Assembly: GCA_902805475.1 (NCBI GenBank)
Contig: CADCSX010000010.1
Location: 868,001 to 932,000, forward strand
From: Entonaema liquescens
Lineage: Eukaryota > Ascomycota > Sordariomycetes > Xylariales > Xylariaceae
DNA length: 64,000 nucleotides
Reading direction: 5' to 3'
The position numbers and the translations under genes are program-made. This document shows, piece by piece, positions 10,651-20,844 of the stretch. Within the stretch, counting starts at the first letter, position 1. Every line of letters begins with the position of its first letter. The notes beneath the pieces are model-generated. The model did not search any database. It was given only the letters and a program-made list of their open reading frames with translations, and was not told the origin of the DNA.

Positions 10651-12676
10651 CTTGCTTGTACCTGGTGATAGGTATAAAGGCCCTGTATTAGCTTCTTCTT
10701 TATGATGCTTTAACTAATTCAACTGGTTGATACCTGCTAGCCAGCGTTTCCTCTAGGATTAATATGATACCATCAATATATCTCCATCGGTGTTCAAGAC
10801 AGTAACTGGATCGAAAGTTTAAATAGATACAAGACACCATAAGAAATCCTTGAGCCTCTTTAGCAGGGCGTTCAATATTTAAGTCGCAAGAACTGGGTAA
10901 GGCTAATCGAGTGTTAGTAATGGCTATTCTAACCCTACCTACATACATACAGTACCTATAGAATCTAAGGATGGGAAAGGGGAACTGATAATGGGGGCTA
11001 AATACGACGCTAAGATTTGTAACTGATTAAGATTGACTGACTGAGAGTTGGGTATCTCTACATACCCAACTCATGTATAATGAGTATTGATAGCTATGTT
11101 TCTCTATATCAGGAATGATTTACCCTGATACCAACCCGCCTACGGCGGAGTACAAACTATCGGTGGTATTAAGGGTACGTCTTTGAGATATCTTACACTT
11201 TTATGTTAAGATCTACTTCATAAGACTTAGCATCATTTGGAGTCATTGTGATGGATATATATTAAGCTTCCTTAAATGTTAGAACGCAGCTGGCTGAGAC
11301 ACGCCACTTGATACAAGTCGGGCAACATGTTGATGGTGGAGATCTGCACACAGCATTGAGGAGCCCGATGTCACAATCACTGGCCGATGGGGATCGTATA
11401 TTTGTTAATAAAAACCATTCGTTTACCTTGAAGAGGTATCTTCAACAGTATAGGTATACGGAAGATACTACATTTCTCGCTCCACCTATCGGCTCCATCC
11501 CGGGCTGGGCTACCTTACGAAGCTGATAATCCCAAGTCCTACTTCTGAGACTACCTATAAGAGTGTCGTACGACTTGATGGCGTTTCATTTCCGGAATAC
11601 AACAGCACCTGGTAGGAAGTCTTCATGTAGGCCTATAATCCAACTTCCAAATAGCTTGAAGAAAACTGCAAGACTCATGCTAAGCGGCTAGTAATTACCC
11701 CGCCCTTCTACTCTGCACGCCGACCAAGCTGAAAATACATTTTTGGACAGTGTGGCCGCATGATGCAGATGCTCAGGGCCAATGATGACTGCTTACGCTT
11801 ACATCAAACTATACACAATCCAAAAAGGGATCAATTAGATAAGTCTGGCGCCGTAGCGTGGATATTCTGCATTTTTCTATCACAGGTATAGCCTCAGCCA
11901 TACTTTACTACGCAATAATTACCTAAATTGTCACTCGTACATGATTACGTCTTACGGACGAAGGCGACCTAACCCCTCCTCTAGATCACAGCACTATAGC
12001 CTATCAAAAGAAAAAGACGTCGTGAGATTTCTGTACTGGCGCATTGCGGCGTCCATATGTTGAGAAGCCATGTTGGAGAGTAATGATATTCCAGCCTCAG
12101 ACGTGCCGTGTCCGGACAAGCCGCGCAACGTCACCTCGAGGAGAACGGCGATGTAGAGGTATGGGCCATAACCTTGCTGGACGGCTTCGCCCATTCAGCA
12201 TCCGTGGTGTTGAGCTGATCGCGAGAGGAAGTGTTGTGATCATCAACGCCAATACTCATAGACGCCAAGATCATAGAGAAAAGCAGCTGAACGACTACCA
12301 GACTGGTTGCTTTGCATGTCGAGGTATGGATAGTCCTGCAGAGCGCCTTCATGACGCGGTCAGAGGATACGGTGTGAGGTCGGCGACTACTTCGTCGACG
12401 CGGTCTAGATGTATGAAGTATTGCAATCACTTGCTTCTCGATAGTCTTGGAAAAGGTATATATATCGAGGTCTACAACCACAAAAGACCACATAAACAAC
12501 TCATACAACGCAGACAACTCATTCCAACTACCAATCCACCCCATCAAGATAATACTTCCTAGCACTCAAAAGTAAGAACGAGCGACTGTTGCATCCCTGA
12601 AAGATTGAGCGATAAGCACTTAGCTAACAAGTTGTGGGAAGATCTTTCGACTTACACGTCAACAAAACTCAGCAAA
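10651..12676. other. 2-kb spacer between the two divergent lectin-like genes
   Basis: No convincing gene. Two overlapping opposite-strand frames at 12044-12565 have no family features and cover the likely promoter of the 12677 gene. A TATATATAT run at 12457-12465 lies about 212 nt upstream of that ATG and is followed by an A/C-rich leader. Confidence 0.45.
12457..12465 (+). promoter_or_regulatory. TATA-box candidate for the 12677 gene
   Basis: TATATATAT about 212 nt before the ATG at 12677, followed by a C/A-rich leader and a good start context (GCAAAATGGCC). It fits a strongly expressed gene, but this is inference from position only. Confidence 0.35.
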
Positions 12677-13084
12677 ATGGCCACTTGGATCTCCACCCAC
12701 GGCATCGGCGCCATCAAGGACAGCACCTCCACCTTCTCTATCACCGCCGACAAGGGCTCTGCTCTCGTCAAGCCGACAGACGCCAACGAGCTGAGCGGAT
12801 GGATCCACTTCACCATCCCCAGCCCCCCGGTTAACAACCCCAACCTCAAGGTCGTTGCTATCGACTTCTCTTCTCAGTCGGCTAATGTCGACGCCGTGGC
12901 TGTCTACCTAGCCAACTTGGCGAAGTTCAAGGAGGAAGGACTACAGAAAGGCCAGTCTTTCACCCTTTCGATGAGCTCCACCCAGGTCGTCTACCAGGGC
13001 AAGGGAATCTCCGTGTCGATCCTTGTCCAGTTCGACAGCGTCGCCTCTAACCTCAGGCTCCAGTCCGTCGGAATCCAGGTCTAG
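12677..13084 (+). CDS. Small lectin-associated beta-domain protein, 135 aa
   Basis: The stand-alone version of the N-terminal domain of the H-type lectin protein at 9925-10650: start MATWISTHGIGAIKD versus MRVWVSSHGAGAINT, then VVAIDFSSQSANVDAV versus VAVDFSSQTARVDEV, and both end in a RLQSVG-I/L type strand. I chose the ATG at 12677, with Kozak-like context, because it aligns with the paralogue; the longer frame starts at a TTG. There is no signal peptide. Codon use is strongly biased to C-ending codons (ATC, GCC, ACC, AAC, GAC), unlike its neighbours, which suggests high expression. It is divergently arranged with the lectin gene, 2 kb apart. Function is unknown; carbohydrate or membrane binding is only suggested by the fusion partner. 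Confidence 0.85.
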   Translation: MATWISTHGIGAIKDSTSTFSITADKGSALVKPTDANELSGWIHFTIPSPPVNNPNLKVVAIDFSSQSANVDAVAVYLANLAKFKEEGLQKGQSFTLSMSSTQVVYQGKGISVSILVQFDSVASNLRLQSVGIQV

Positions 13085-14366
13085 ATGAGTAAGAGACATT
13101 CCACCCTTATTATAAACTCCGTCTAATATAGTTGGTAGTCATTATATGATACTATCTACCGTATTAAGTTGCGGCGCACCAGATAAAACTGACGAGTGTG
13201 GAGTATCGCGTTAAGGGGATGGATGAGGTTGGATCTAGGTAGGAATATGGAAGTCTTGTGTTCGGGTACCCTTGATGGGACCTGTTCTTGTTCTATGTTG
13301 GAAATATCTTTAAACATGTGCACATGTTAGTCAGTCATTTAGTTAGCTCTACATGCTAATCCAACACAATTTCTCTATCAAAATATGACTTATACCTAGG
13401 ACTAGTGTGCCTTGCAAAATGCCTGGCCACATCCTTGTTAGCACTGCCGCAGACCTACCACACGATCTTCATTTCGGTACGACACATATTCATATTGAAT
13501 TCTTTCATAAACAAGTATGAATAGGGGGAGCAAAAAGAAAGAAAAAAAGTTAAAAAGAAAATAAAAAAAATTCAAACGTACAACACCGGGGATTCGCTGG
13601 TCGTCACCGACCCAACTACTAGTCCAGCAGTATCCAGCTTGTCTAAGGGAGAGCGGACGGGATCCCGAATTTTCTAGATCTTATGGTCGTACGTGGCAGT
13701 TAGAATTGTTAGAACAGTATATATCGTGACCTAGTTGAAGCCGCCTAAACTACCTCCTAAGTCAAGTCAGGTAAACCCACTTGCATCCGTATTCGCATAA
13801 GATACTATATCCTTCAAAATAATAATAATCCTGGTTAATATAATTCATAGCCATGTGTCTAAGCCTCTTATGATCGAATAGGGGGAAACACGGTCCTGTC
13901 ATTTGGTGTAAGTGTGGATGTATTTACTAATTGTGTGATACGAAGTACTGAGATATAGTTATCGAGATACAATTTGATTAGGAGTTTACTATGACCACTT
14001 GGAAGGGACGTAAAGACAAGGTCAGGACAAGGAAATGGGATGAAGAAGGAAATATACATAGACGACCCTGCCACTTAGTGGCACCGACTCACTTGGGTGG
14101 CAATGAATAGCCCTTGGCGTCTATTCTGTACTAGCAATATCATCCGTTAATTACATAGCTACTCATGTAGTAAAGCGTTCCTGAGACTAAGCATGGACTT
14201 AGACATCCACATACATAGATACAACACCACGATTTCCATTTACCAAGGAATATGGTTTCGCTTCTCAGCTTAGGTTCTGCTTTCCAGTTAAATGAATCTT
14301 GCACGCAATCACTTGACGTAATAGCCGACTCGTCACAGCTAGGAAAGCTCTTACTCGACGAAGGCT
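13085..14366. other. Intergenic region with A-rich tract
   Basis: AT-rich. An A/G-rich stretch lies at about 13527-13571. No gene is supported; the open frame at 13868-14074 (-) has no recognisable features. Confidence 0.45.
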
Positions 14367-15277
14367 ATGAGTCCCCGGGAAACATTCAAATCAGCACTTC
14401 CATGTTATAGTGCTTGGAAGAAAAGCGAGGACCCTACGATAGCCTTAACAGTGATACACGATGACCAGTTTTCAAAGGAGGGTAAATTAGGTATCCTCGC
14501 AGCAATCGTTGCAATGACGGCATTCGGAGCTACCGATGGACGAGACAAGGTCTTTGCGACTCCGAGGCTTGTGCCAGATCTTAAGAAATACGACACGATA
14601 CTCAAAGCACCTGCTGCCGACTATACGAAAACCGTCGAGCAGGTATTCGTTGATACAAGCCGTTATCTAATTGGAACCTTTGGAATGAAGTTACGGGACT
14701 TCACCTACAATATAGACATTCGAAGCCCTTCCGAAGTCGAGAACATTCCATCTTGGGCTATGGTTGGAAGCAACAGGCACTAGAAATCAAACCCGTAAAA
14801 TTACGAACGGACAAGCCCTGTTGCGCGCATTGTTTTATAAACACTCGCTGAATGATGCCGACTGTGCCTCATTCCTAGTATGGAGGCTTTCCATGGAGGA
14901 CGAGACGCCCAGCAACTCCAAGCACGCACCAGCTTTCCTCCAGAGTCGAATCGCGTCATAGGGCGCCCGGTCAAAAGAACGCGAGGACTTTGACCTTTCT
15001 ATCTACAGGAAGATGGAGGTGCATCATCATTATGATTTAGACATTATTTACACTGAGAAGGGTTATATAGGAGTCACAGGCATGGGTTGCACCGAAGTCC
15101 TAGTGGTAGCCTTGATTAGAGGATGTTCACGGTTGTCTCTGCTTAGAGAGGACAGTCCAGAAGGCGTGGTACGAGAATCAGGGCTACCTCTGCTTTTATG
15201 GTTGGACCGAAGATAATATTAAGAGTTTGGAGGATATAGAGGACGGCCTGGAGCCTACGAGGTTAGAGATTCGCTGA
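14367..15277 (+). pseudogene. HET (heterokaryon incompatibility) protein remnant
   Basis: Pieces of a HET-domain-family protein, a class that controls vegetative incompatibility. The frame at 14367-14783 has the diagnostic ATDGRDKVFATPRLVPDLKK segment (usual form: DPRDKIFALLGLVPD), DYTKTVEQVFVDTSRYL and IPSWAM. The frame at 15013-~15170 has the C-terminal signature YTEKGYIGVTGMGC (usual form: TEKGYLGLGP). A third frame ending at TGA 15275-15277 gives GYLCFYGWTEDNIKSLEDIE, the usual HET C-terminal end. These pieces lie in different frames with stops between them. The N-terminal HET core is not found upstream. The gene is therefore truncated and frameshifted, and clearly not functional as written. 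Confidence 0.75.
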
Positions 15278-15780
15278 TCGCTCCAACTTCGCCGTACAGT
15301 TTAAGCTCTTTCACACAACATATAATTAGGTAAAACAAATCCATCTAAAAACCCAAATCCATCAGTACATGTTACTGGGCCCCTGTGTAATGACTCGACG
15401 GGAACAATATAAACATCTGCGGTGAGCCGTTCCTTTAAGGTCGCTCATAGGTCACCGAAGGGTCGAGTCGTTTGTGTGTGATAGATTTCTCCAGTAATTG
15501 AGATTAGAAGAAGCAGGAATAATAATGATTGGTATTCGAATGCTTCACGCAGGTGTTAGGGAAGTATACGTACCCCTGGGTTCAAGATTCGGGTATGGCA
15601 AAAACAAACGGGGTTCCGAAGAGGCCAAGTGAAATATGACAGAATAAGTTGAAATAGGGGGGCATATATGGCTGTTTCACGCTGCCCGTCTAGCAGTTCG
15701 AAGCATATCATCCTCATATTCTCTCCTTCCTACTCACGTATTTGTATCTTGCTATTTCACATCGTTCGCTGTAATTGACA
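15278..15780. other. Intergenic spacer
   Basis: 503 nt with no gene. The last ~60 nt are pyrimidine-rich (CTCTCCTTCC...), resembling a leader for the dynamin-like gene. Confidence 0.45.
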
Positions 15781-18336
15781 ATGGCCGAGTCTGAGGTAAC
15801 TCAAGAGAGAGGTTTAGGCCACCCAGTTCTCCTCAACAAGATCGATGCGCTACGAGGCCTTGATATCACGTCAACAGTTCCAATTCCTCAGGTACGTTTA
15901 TCATATGAATTATAAAATTGGTTCTACAACTGACTCCATGTCATGCAGCTTGTTGTATTTGGTGATCAATTTACTGGCAGGTCTAGCATCCTCAAGAGCC
16001 TAACGGGCCTTCCCTTTCAAAGAGCTCCCGAATGCTGCACTAATTATTTGATTGATGTCATCTACAAAAGAGACAATATAGAGAGCATCATAGTGTCTAT
16101 CCAACCCGCTCCTGGCTCCCCTGAAGGGAGAGCCGCCAAACTACGGACTTTCAAAGAGGAGCTTCCACCCAGCGACCGTAACAACAACAAGAGATGGAAG
16201 GACATACTACAACGGGTATTTCCCACCTCCCATCAATATACCATCGACGAAGCTTGCGTTCTTACTCATTGTCAAACAGGCATCCACTACGCTAAACAGT
16301 CATCCAAGGATTGACTTGCCTATCCGTAGTCGGGTTTTCAGCCAGGATGTCTTACGGATTGAGATAGCTGGACCTGGAGAAGAACATTTCTCCATTGTTG
16401 ATCATCCAACACCAAGTTAGTGCTTTTACCCGTGGCTATACTGATAATGCTAACAAGACACAGGCATTGAAGATCGGAACAGCGACACAATGGTCGATTC
16501 AACCTATATAGATTACTTTCTTCGAGGACAACCAACAATGTATGTCTTAGCTAACTTGTAACTAATGTAATTCCGTACTATGTTGATTGACATAATCTAG
16601 GATCATTAAAGTCGTCTCGTGCATAGTTGATGCGAAAAAGGAAGGCGTTGCGAAGAGTGTGAAAGAGGCCGATCCAAGTGGAAAGAGTACTCTTATAGTC
16701 CTCACAAAGCCAGACCATATCACAGAGTATACGTCGAAGAAAAATCTGGTTAATTTCGTCAACCATACCGGAAGAGGCTCTAAACTAGGATGCTTCATCA
16801 TCCCTAACCGACAGGAAGACGTCGTGACCTCAGATCTAGCTCAACGCAAGTATGTCGAACATACGTTCTTCAGTGATCCCCCCTGGGACCAATTATACAA
16901 ACACCGAGTTGGTGTCGACTCGCTTCGACCTCGACTTCAAGAACTTATCAGGGAGCGTACTGAGGAATATTTATTAAACCTTAATACGGAACTGGCGGCT
17001 CAGCTTGCTGCTAAAAGAGCACGGCTAGATGTCATCGGCAAGCAATGTGACAACACTGATCATCGACGCATATACCTTAGCCGTGTTGCCGCCCGTTTTT
17101 CAGATGTAGTCAAATGTGCCTTAGATGCACAAACCCCTGGTCAACCGACCTCCCCGAATCCCCAACCTCTTGTCTCTCAAGTACAGGAAGTCACTGAAGG
17201 GGTTTTCGCAACACTGTTTCTTAAAGGGCATTGTTTTAAATTTAAAGGCGAAGAAGAGTAGGGTGATAAAAGCGAAATCAAACTGTGGCCTGATATATGC
17301 CGAGAAAATCTCTATCACAACCTATCATTTGATATACCAAACGAGTATGTGTATACTAAGCTATACGAACTGCTGGCAGAGGCATTCTGCTGCCCAAAGC
17401 CGTCAAATGGGAAAATCTTGGGCCATATTCGAGATACATATTCGCAAGCCGGCCGCAGCGAGCTTAATGCCGTAAGTTACGACGGACATTCCCATGGCTT
17501 CGGTGGTTCATGACTTTACATTCGAGACTCGTACTAACTGGCTTTGCTAGTTTTGAAGTCCTATACTGCCCGCATTATTCAGAAAACAGTCGGAAAAATG
17601 GACAGAGCTCGCACTAGCTCACGTCTCAAATGTCATTCTAATCATCCACCATTTTATGAGTAAGGCTATGATAAAAGTCTGCCCGGATGATAGGATTCGA
17701 CAAGGGCTATGGAAGTTCCTCGAAGAAGATCTTCTTAGCCGTTACCGTCGTGCAATAGATCATGCAAAATTCCTTCTCCAACTCGAACGTGACGGTACCG
17801 TAGCCACGGTCAACCCCAGCTTTAAGGAGCTTCTACGCGAAAACCGGTCAACACGACAGAAGCGCCTGGCAAAAGAGTCCCTGGAGAATAAATCCAGGGG
17901 CCCAGGTACCAATCTTGTCTCAGTAAAGACCAATACCGGAACGGTCGTTACTGCAGTATCACCATGTTTCATGGACCAAGCCTACGGGGACGCGCACGAC
18001 GTACTCAAGGCCTACTACGAGGTAGCTCGCACGCGTTTCATGGATGGGATTTACCAGCAAGTAGTTATGCACTTTCTATTACGTGGCGAACAAAGCGCCC
18101 TTCGGGTTCTTACCCCTGAACGAGTGCTATCCATGACCCGCGAAGAGGTCCTAAGCATCGCGAAGGAAGACCCCGACATCGCGCAAGAAAGGAAGAAGTT
18201 GAAACAGAAGATTGCGAATCTAGAGAAGGGTCTTGAGGTGCTTCGCAGCCAGAAGAACGGCCGTTTGAATGAGGGGTTTCAGGCCACGACCGTCTGTATG
18301 AGTGAGTCAATTAATGAGTCAGTCAATGCTGTTTGA
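15781..18336 (+). pseudogene. Dynamin/Mx-like GTPase with two in-frame stops and degenerate GTPase motifs
   Basis: Member of the fungal dynamin-like (Mx-type) large GTPases, which polymerise on membranes. Six exons fit in phase: 15781-15891, 15949-16215, 16280-16415, 16464-16539, 16601-17471 and 17551-18336 (2247 nt, 749 codons). The introns have good donors (GTACGT, GTATTT, GTTAGT, GTATGT, GTAAGT) and branch sites (TACTAAC in the last). G1 reads GDQFTGRS (residues ~42-49), with Arg for the P-loop Lys. The G3 DxPG reads DHPT, so the Gly is lost. G4 is LTKPD. The C-terminal GTPase effector domain is clear (AHDVLKAYYEVARTRFMDGI). In-frame TAG at 17259-17261 and TGA at 17554-17556 split the stalk region, where coding similarity continues on both sides. 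It is probably a pseudogene. Unrecognised splicing could remove a stop, but I found no phase-compatible alternative. Confidence 0.78.
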
Positions 18337-18572
18337 CATTAAGATAGATGAAATGCAAAAAGAAAAAAAAGCAATAACAATGTACCATCCCGTCATCCAA
18401 GGCACACTGCATAGAGTTGTGCCTAACGTCGGGCAGATGCATCCAGATTTCGCGGTCCAATTCCGAGGGCGGACAAGATCATGCACCATGCAGCTCCATG
18501 CCCAATATGTATAATGTATATGTATAATGTATATGCAAAGCCGTTTAAACGGTCGGAGATAACCCGCATACC

Positions 18573-18597
18573 CAGGTCAGGTCAGGTCAGGTCAGGT
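18573..18597. repeat. CAGGT x5 microsatellite
   Basis: Five perfect copies of CAGGT, followed 17 nt later by a TAGG repeat. Located 24 nt after a CCGTTTAAACGG palindrome. Confidence 0.9.
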
Positions 18598-18614
18598 ATT
18601 ATCTGACATACATG

Positions 18615-18636
18615 TAGGTAGGTAGGTAGGTAGGTA
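18615..18636. repeat. TAGG x5 microsatellite
   Basis: Five copies of TAGG plus TA; this is the longest tract of the TAGGTA motif that recurs in the window's spacers. Confidence 0.9.
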
Positions 18637-19737
18637 TACATATACACGTCTGCGATGCGGACTCTGCCCAATCCGATCCAATTTCTATTCGCAAAAGAAA
18701 CGAAGGCATCGTGAGTTGGCAAAGGTGAAATATATCCCTCATTATAAAGCACCCCGCAGTCCTTGTCGCCAAAAGAAAGAAAAAAGGTAAGCTGCAAAGA
18801 CAACAACGACAATAACAACAAACAGCCCTATAAATGACCCTCATCTATAACGTAGCCTCATATTCGAAACGGCCCCGTCAGCCGCCAAAAAAAAAAATAC
18901 GGGACGCTAGACCCAAGCGATCGGGCACCAAGACGGGAAGCATCGGTAGTTACTCAAGTGGGGACGAAGCGGGACATTACAGCAAACAGTAATCCGAATA
19001 CCGAGCATCAGGCAAGGGGCCAAAGCGAGCAAACAAACAGACAAGAACATCTCAACTCAGTAGGCATTTTCCATTTCGTCGTATCGTATGTATGTATGAT
19101 ATGTACCTATGTATAACGGGGGAGTCGATTGAGTTAGTTAGTTAGCTACCTACATAATATGTACTAGATTCGAGGATTAACAATATTAACAAGAATATTC
19201 TTTCTTCCCTTCATTCCAACATGCAACAATAAGAAACCATGACAGCGTAAACAAGGGGAGGGGGACATCAAACATCAAACAAATAACAACAGTGATAATA
19301 GTACTAGAAAAGAGAAAAAAGAAATTTCCAAACACCATTTTGCCATTTCCAATAATATCAATAACAATAACAATAACAATAACAATAATAATAAAAATGT
19401 CTCATGCGCTATGCTGTTCTAGAACGAATTATTCATCTCGACGTGTCCAACGAAACCCAAAGTTTCCCAGTAATAAGTTCCGTCCCGAATCTAGGTAAGG
19501 GGTATATAACGATACGCCGTCGCCATGCCTGTATACGACAAAAGGAAAATAGAGTATGTATGTAGGTATGTATGTAGGTAGTAAGTATGTATGTATAGGT
19601 GGTATAAATGTATGGTAGAGGAGGGTAGGATACGAAGATTTGGGTAAAAAAAAGATCTAGCCCTATGCGGGGTAACAACATTAAGCTGCCTCTCGGTTCA
19701 CGAGACGCAACCACAGGGCCGGGACTTTGGCGGCTCG

Positions 19738-20844
19738 TCATGGAAAATCCCGGTCCAGTAAACGTAGAGCGGCAGGCCACAACCTGCACTGATGATGCTT
19801 TGGGAAAATGTAGTCTCCGTTGGTTAGGTTGTACCAAGGCGTGCCCCAGCTATCGAAATCGGTTTCCTCCGGTAAAATTGCGGCTTTGGTCTCGAAATTC
19901 TTCAGTTCAGCTTCCATGTTATGGAGATAGAGAAGATCCGGACCAGCCCATTCGTTGATTAGGTTGGCGATGCGCTGAAATCCTTTAGTATGACCGCCGC
20001 ACTCTTTAGATTTGAACCCGCAGACTACGAATAGGTAGCTGTGGATAAGCTCGTGGATGAATGTCGAGATTAGCAGGCGCCTGTTGTATTTCTTGTCCTT
20101 GAGAATGTGACGCGAGAGGAAGATAAGCGTCTCGTAACCGTCGGCGAGCGGTGACTTCCTCAGCGCCGTAGTACCGATGAGACAACTAGGCAAGTCCCTC
20201 CATGCCCATGTGACCCGACCCTTAAGTTTTCCGTGGAAAAAGATTTCGTTAGCCGCGTAGAAGATGCCTTGCAAAGCGACGTCGTCTATATCGAACTCAG
20301 CTTCAGGCGATTTGGGGCAGATGAGACTCCTCAGAATCCGCTCATGCTGGGAGACCCTGCTCCTCCGACGAGGGTTTGCGAAGTCAGCCGCAACGCGCGC
20401 AGCTGCGCTGTCGTGGTCTGGGTCGGCATGGGTGGGATGGCTCATAGCTGGCGAGTTCGACCGCACCCTGAGATGCTGAAAAGAGTCAGGCTGCACCGTA
20501 GGTCCGGCACGGCGGGAAGCCGCAACGGAGTTTCTGGCCAGGTCGTGGTTGAATCGGGGCGAGCCGGGGCCGGAGTTTCCCTCCTTGATAATATAGAAAG
20601 CCGGACGGGCCAGGGTCTGTTCAAAATCCATTGCTTCAAAGTTGTCGGAGTTGTCGACAAACCGGTGGCGCTTAAACGGTTGAAATATCTCGAAATCATC
20701 CGGGAGACTATTAAGTTCAGAGTAGCTGGGTCGGCGCTTCTTGTGCTCGACGTGCTGATGATGTCGACGATATGGGCCGCCGGGAAGAGATGAGTCGCTT
20801 GAGGAGCGCGACATCTCCGTCCCTCCGACGTACCAGCTGGCCAT
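19738..20844 (-). CDS. SprT-like zinc metalloprotease-domain protein
   Basis: A 368-aa protein with a C-terminal SprT-like domain, the fold used by SPRTN/Wss1-type proteases of DNA-protein crosslink repair. The zinc site is visible: HELIH at residues ~264-268 (context STFIHELIHSYL) and a third ligand candidate in CGGHTKGF (His ~285). The first ~190 residues are low-complexity, Ser/Arg/His-rich and probably disordered. I chose the ATG at 20844 (MASWYVGG) because the longer frame starts at GTG and has no ATG. It is single exon and convergent with the dynamin-like gene. It is probably nuclear. Substrate and PCNA/ubiquitin-binding motifs are not evident, so a role in repair is inference from the domain. 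Confidence 0.85.
   Translation of the reverse strand: MASWYVGGTEMSRSSSDSSLPGGPYRRHHQHVEHKKRRPSYSELNSLPDDFEIFQPFKRHRFVDNSDNFEAMDFEQTLARPAFYIIKEGNSGPGSPRFNHDLARNSVAASRRAGPTVQPDSFQHLRVRSNSPAMSHPTHADPDHDSAAARVAADFANPRRRSRVSQHERILRSLICPKSPEAEFDIDDVALQGIFYAANEIFFHGKLKGRVTWAWRDLPSCLIGTTALRKSPLADGYETLIFLSRHILKDKKYNRRLLISTFIHELIHSYLFVVCGFKSKECGGHTKGFQRIANLINEWAGPDLLYLHNMEAELKNFETKAAILPEETDFDSWGTPWYNLTNGDYIFPKHHQCRLWPAALRLLDRDFP

Larger units (their letters stand above)
18337..19737. other. Microsatellite-rich spacer between convergent genes
   Basis: 3'-flanking DNA of the dynamin-like gene and of the SprT-like gene. It contains a CCGTTTAAACGG palindrome (18541-18552), CAGGT and TAGG repeats, CAATAA-type runs at 19360-19395 and TATG/TAGG runs at 19555-19600. 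No gene is seen. Confidence 0.5.

Noticed and set aside
12044..12565. Overlapping 172-codon (+) and 144-codon (-) open frames
   Set aside because: No domain, biased composition, and they overlap each other and the probable promoter of the 12677 gene; one or both must be chance frames.
15781..18336. RIP mutation as the source of the stop codons
   Set aside because: The TAG could arise from CAG by C-to-T change, but TGA does not fit the usual CpA context, and surrounding codons are not strongly TpA-enriched by eye; a computed RIP index would be needed.
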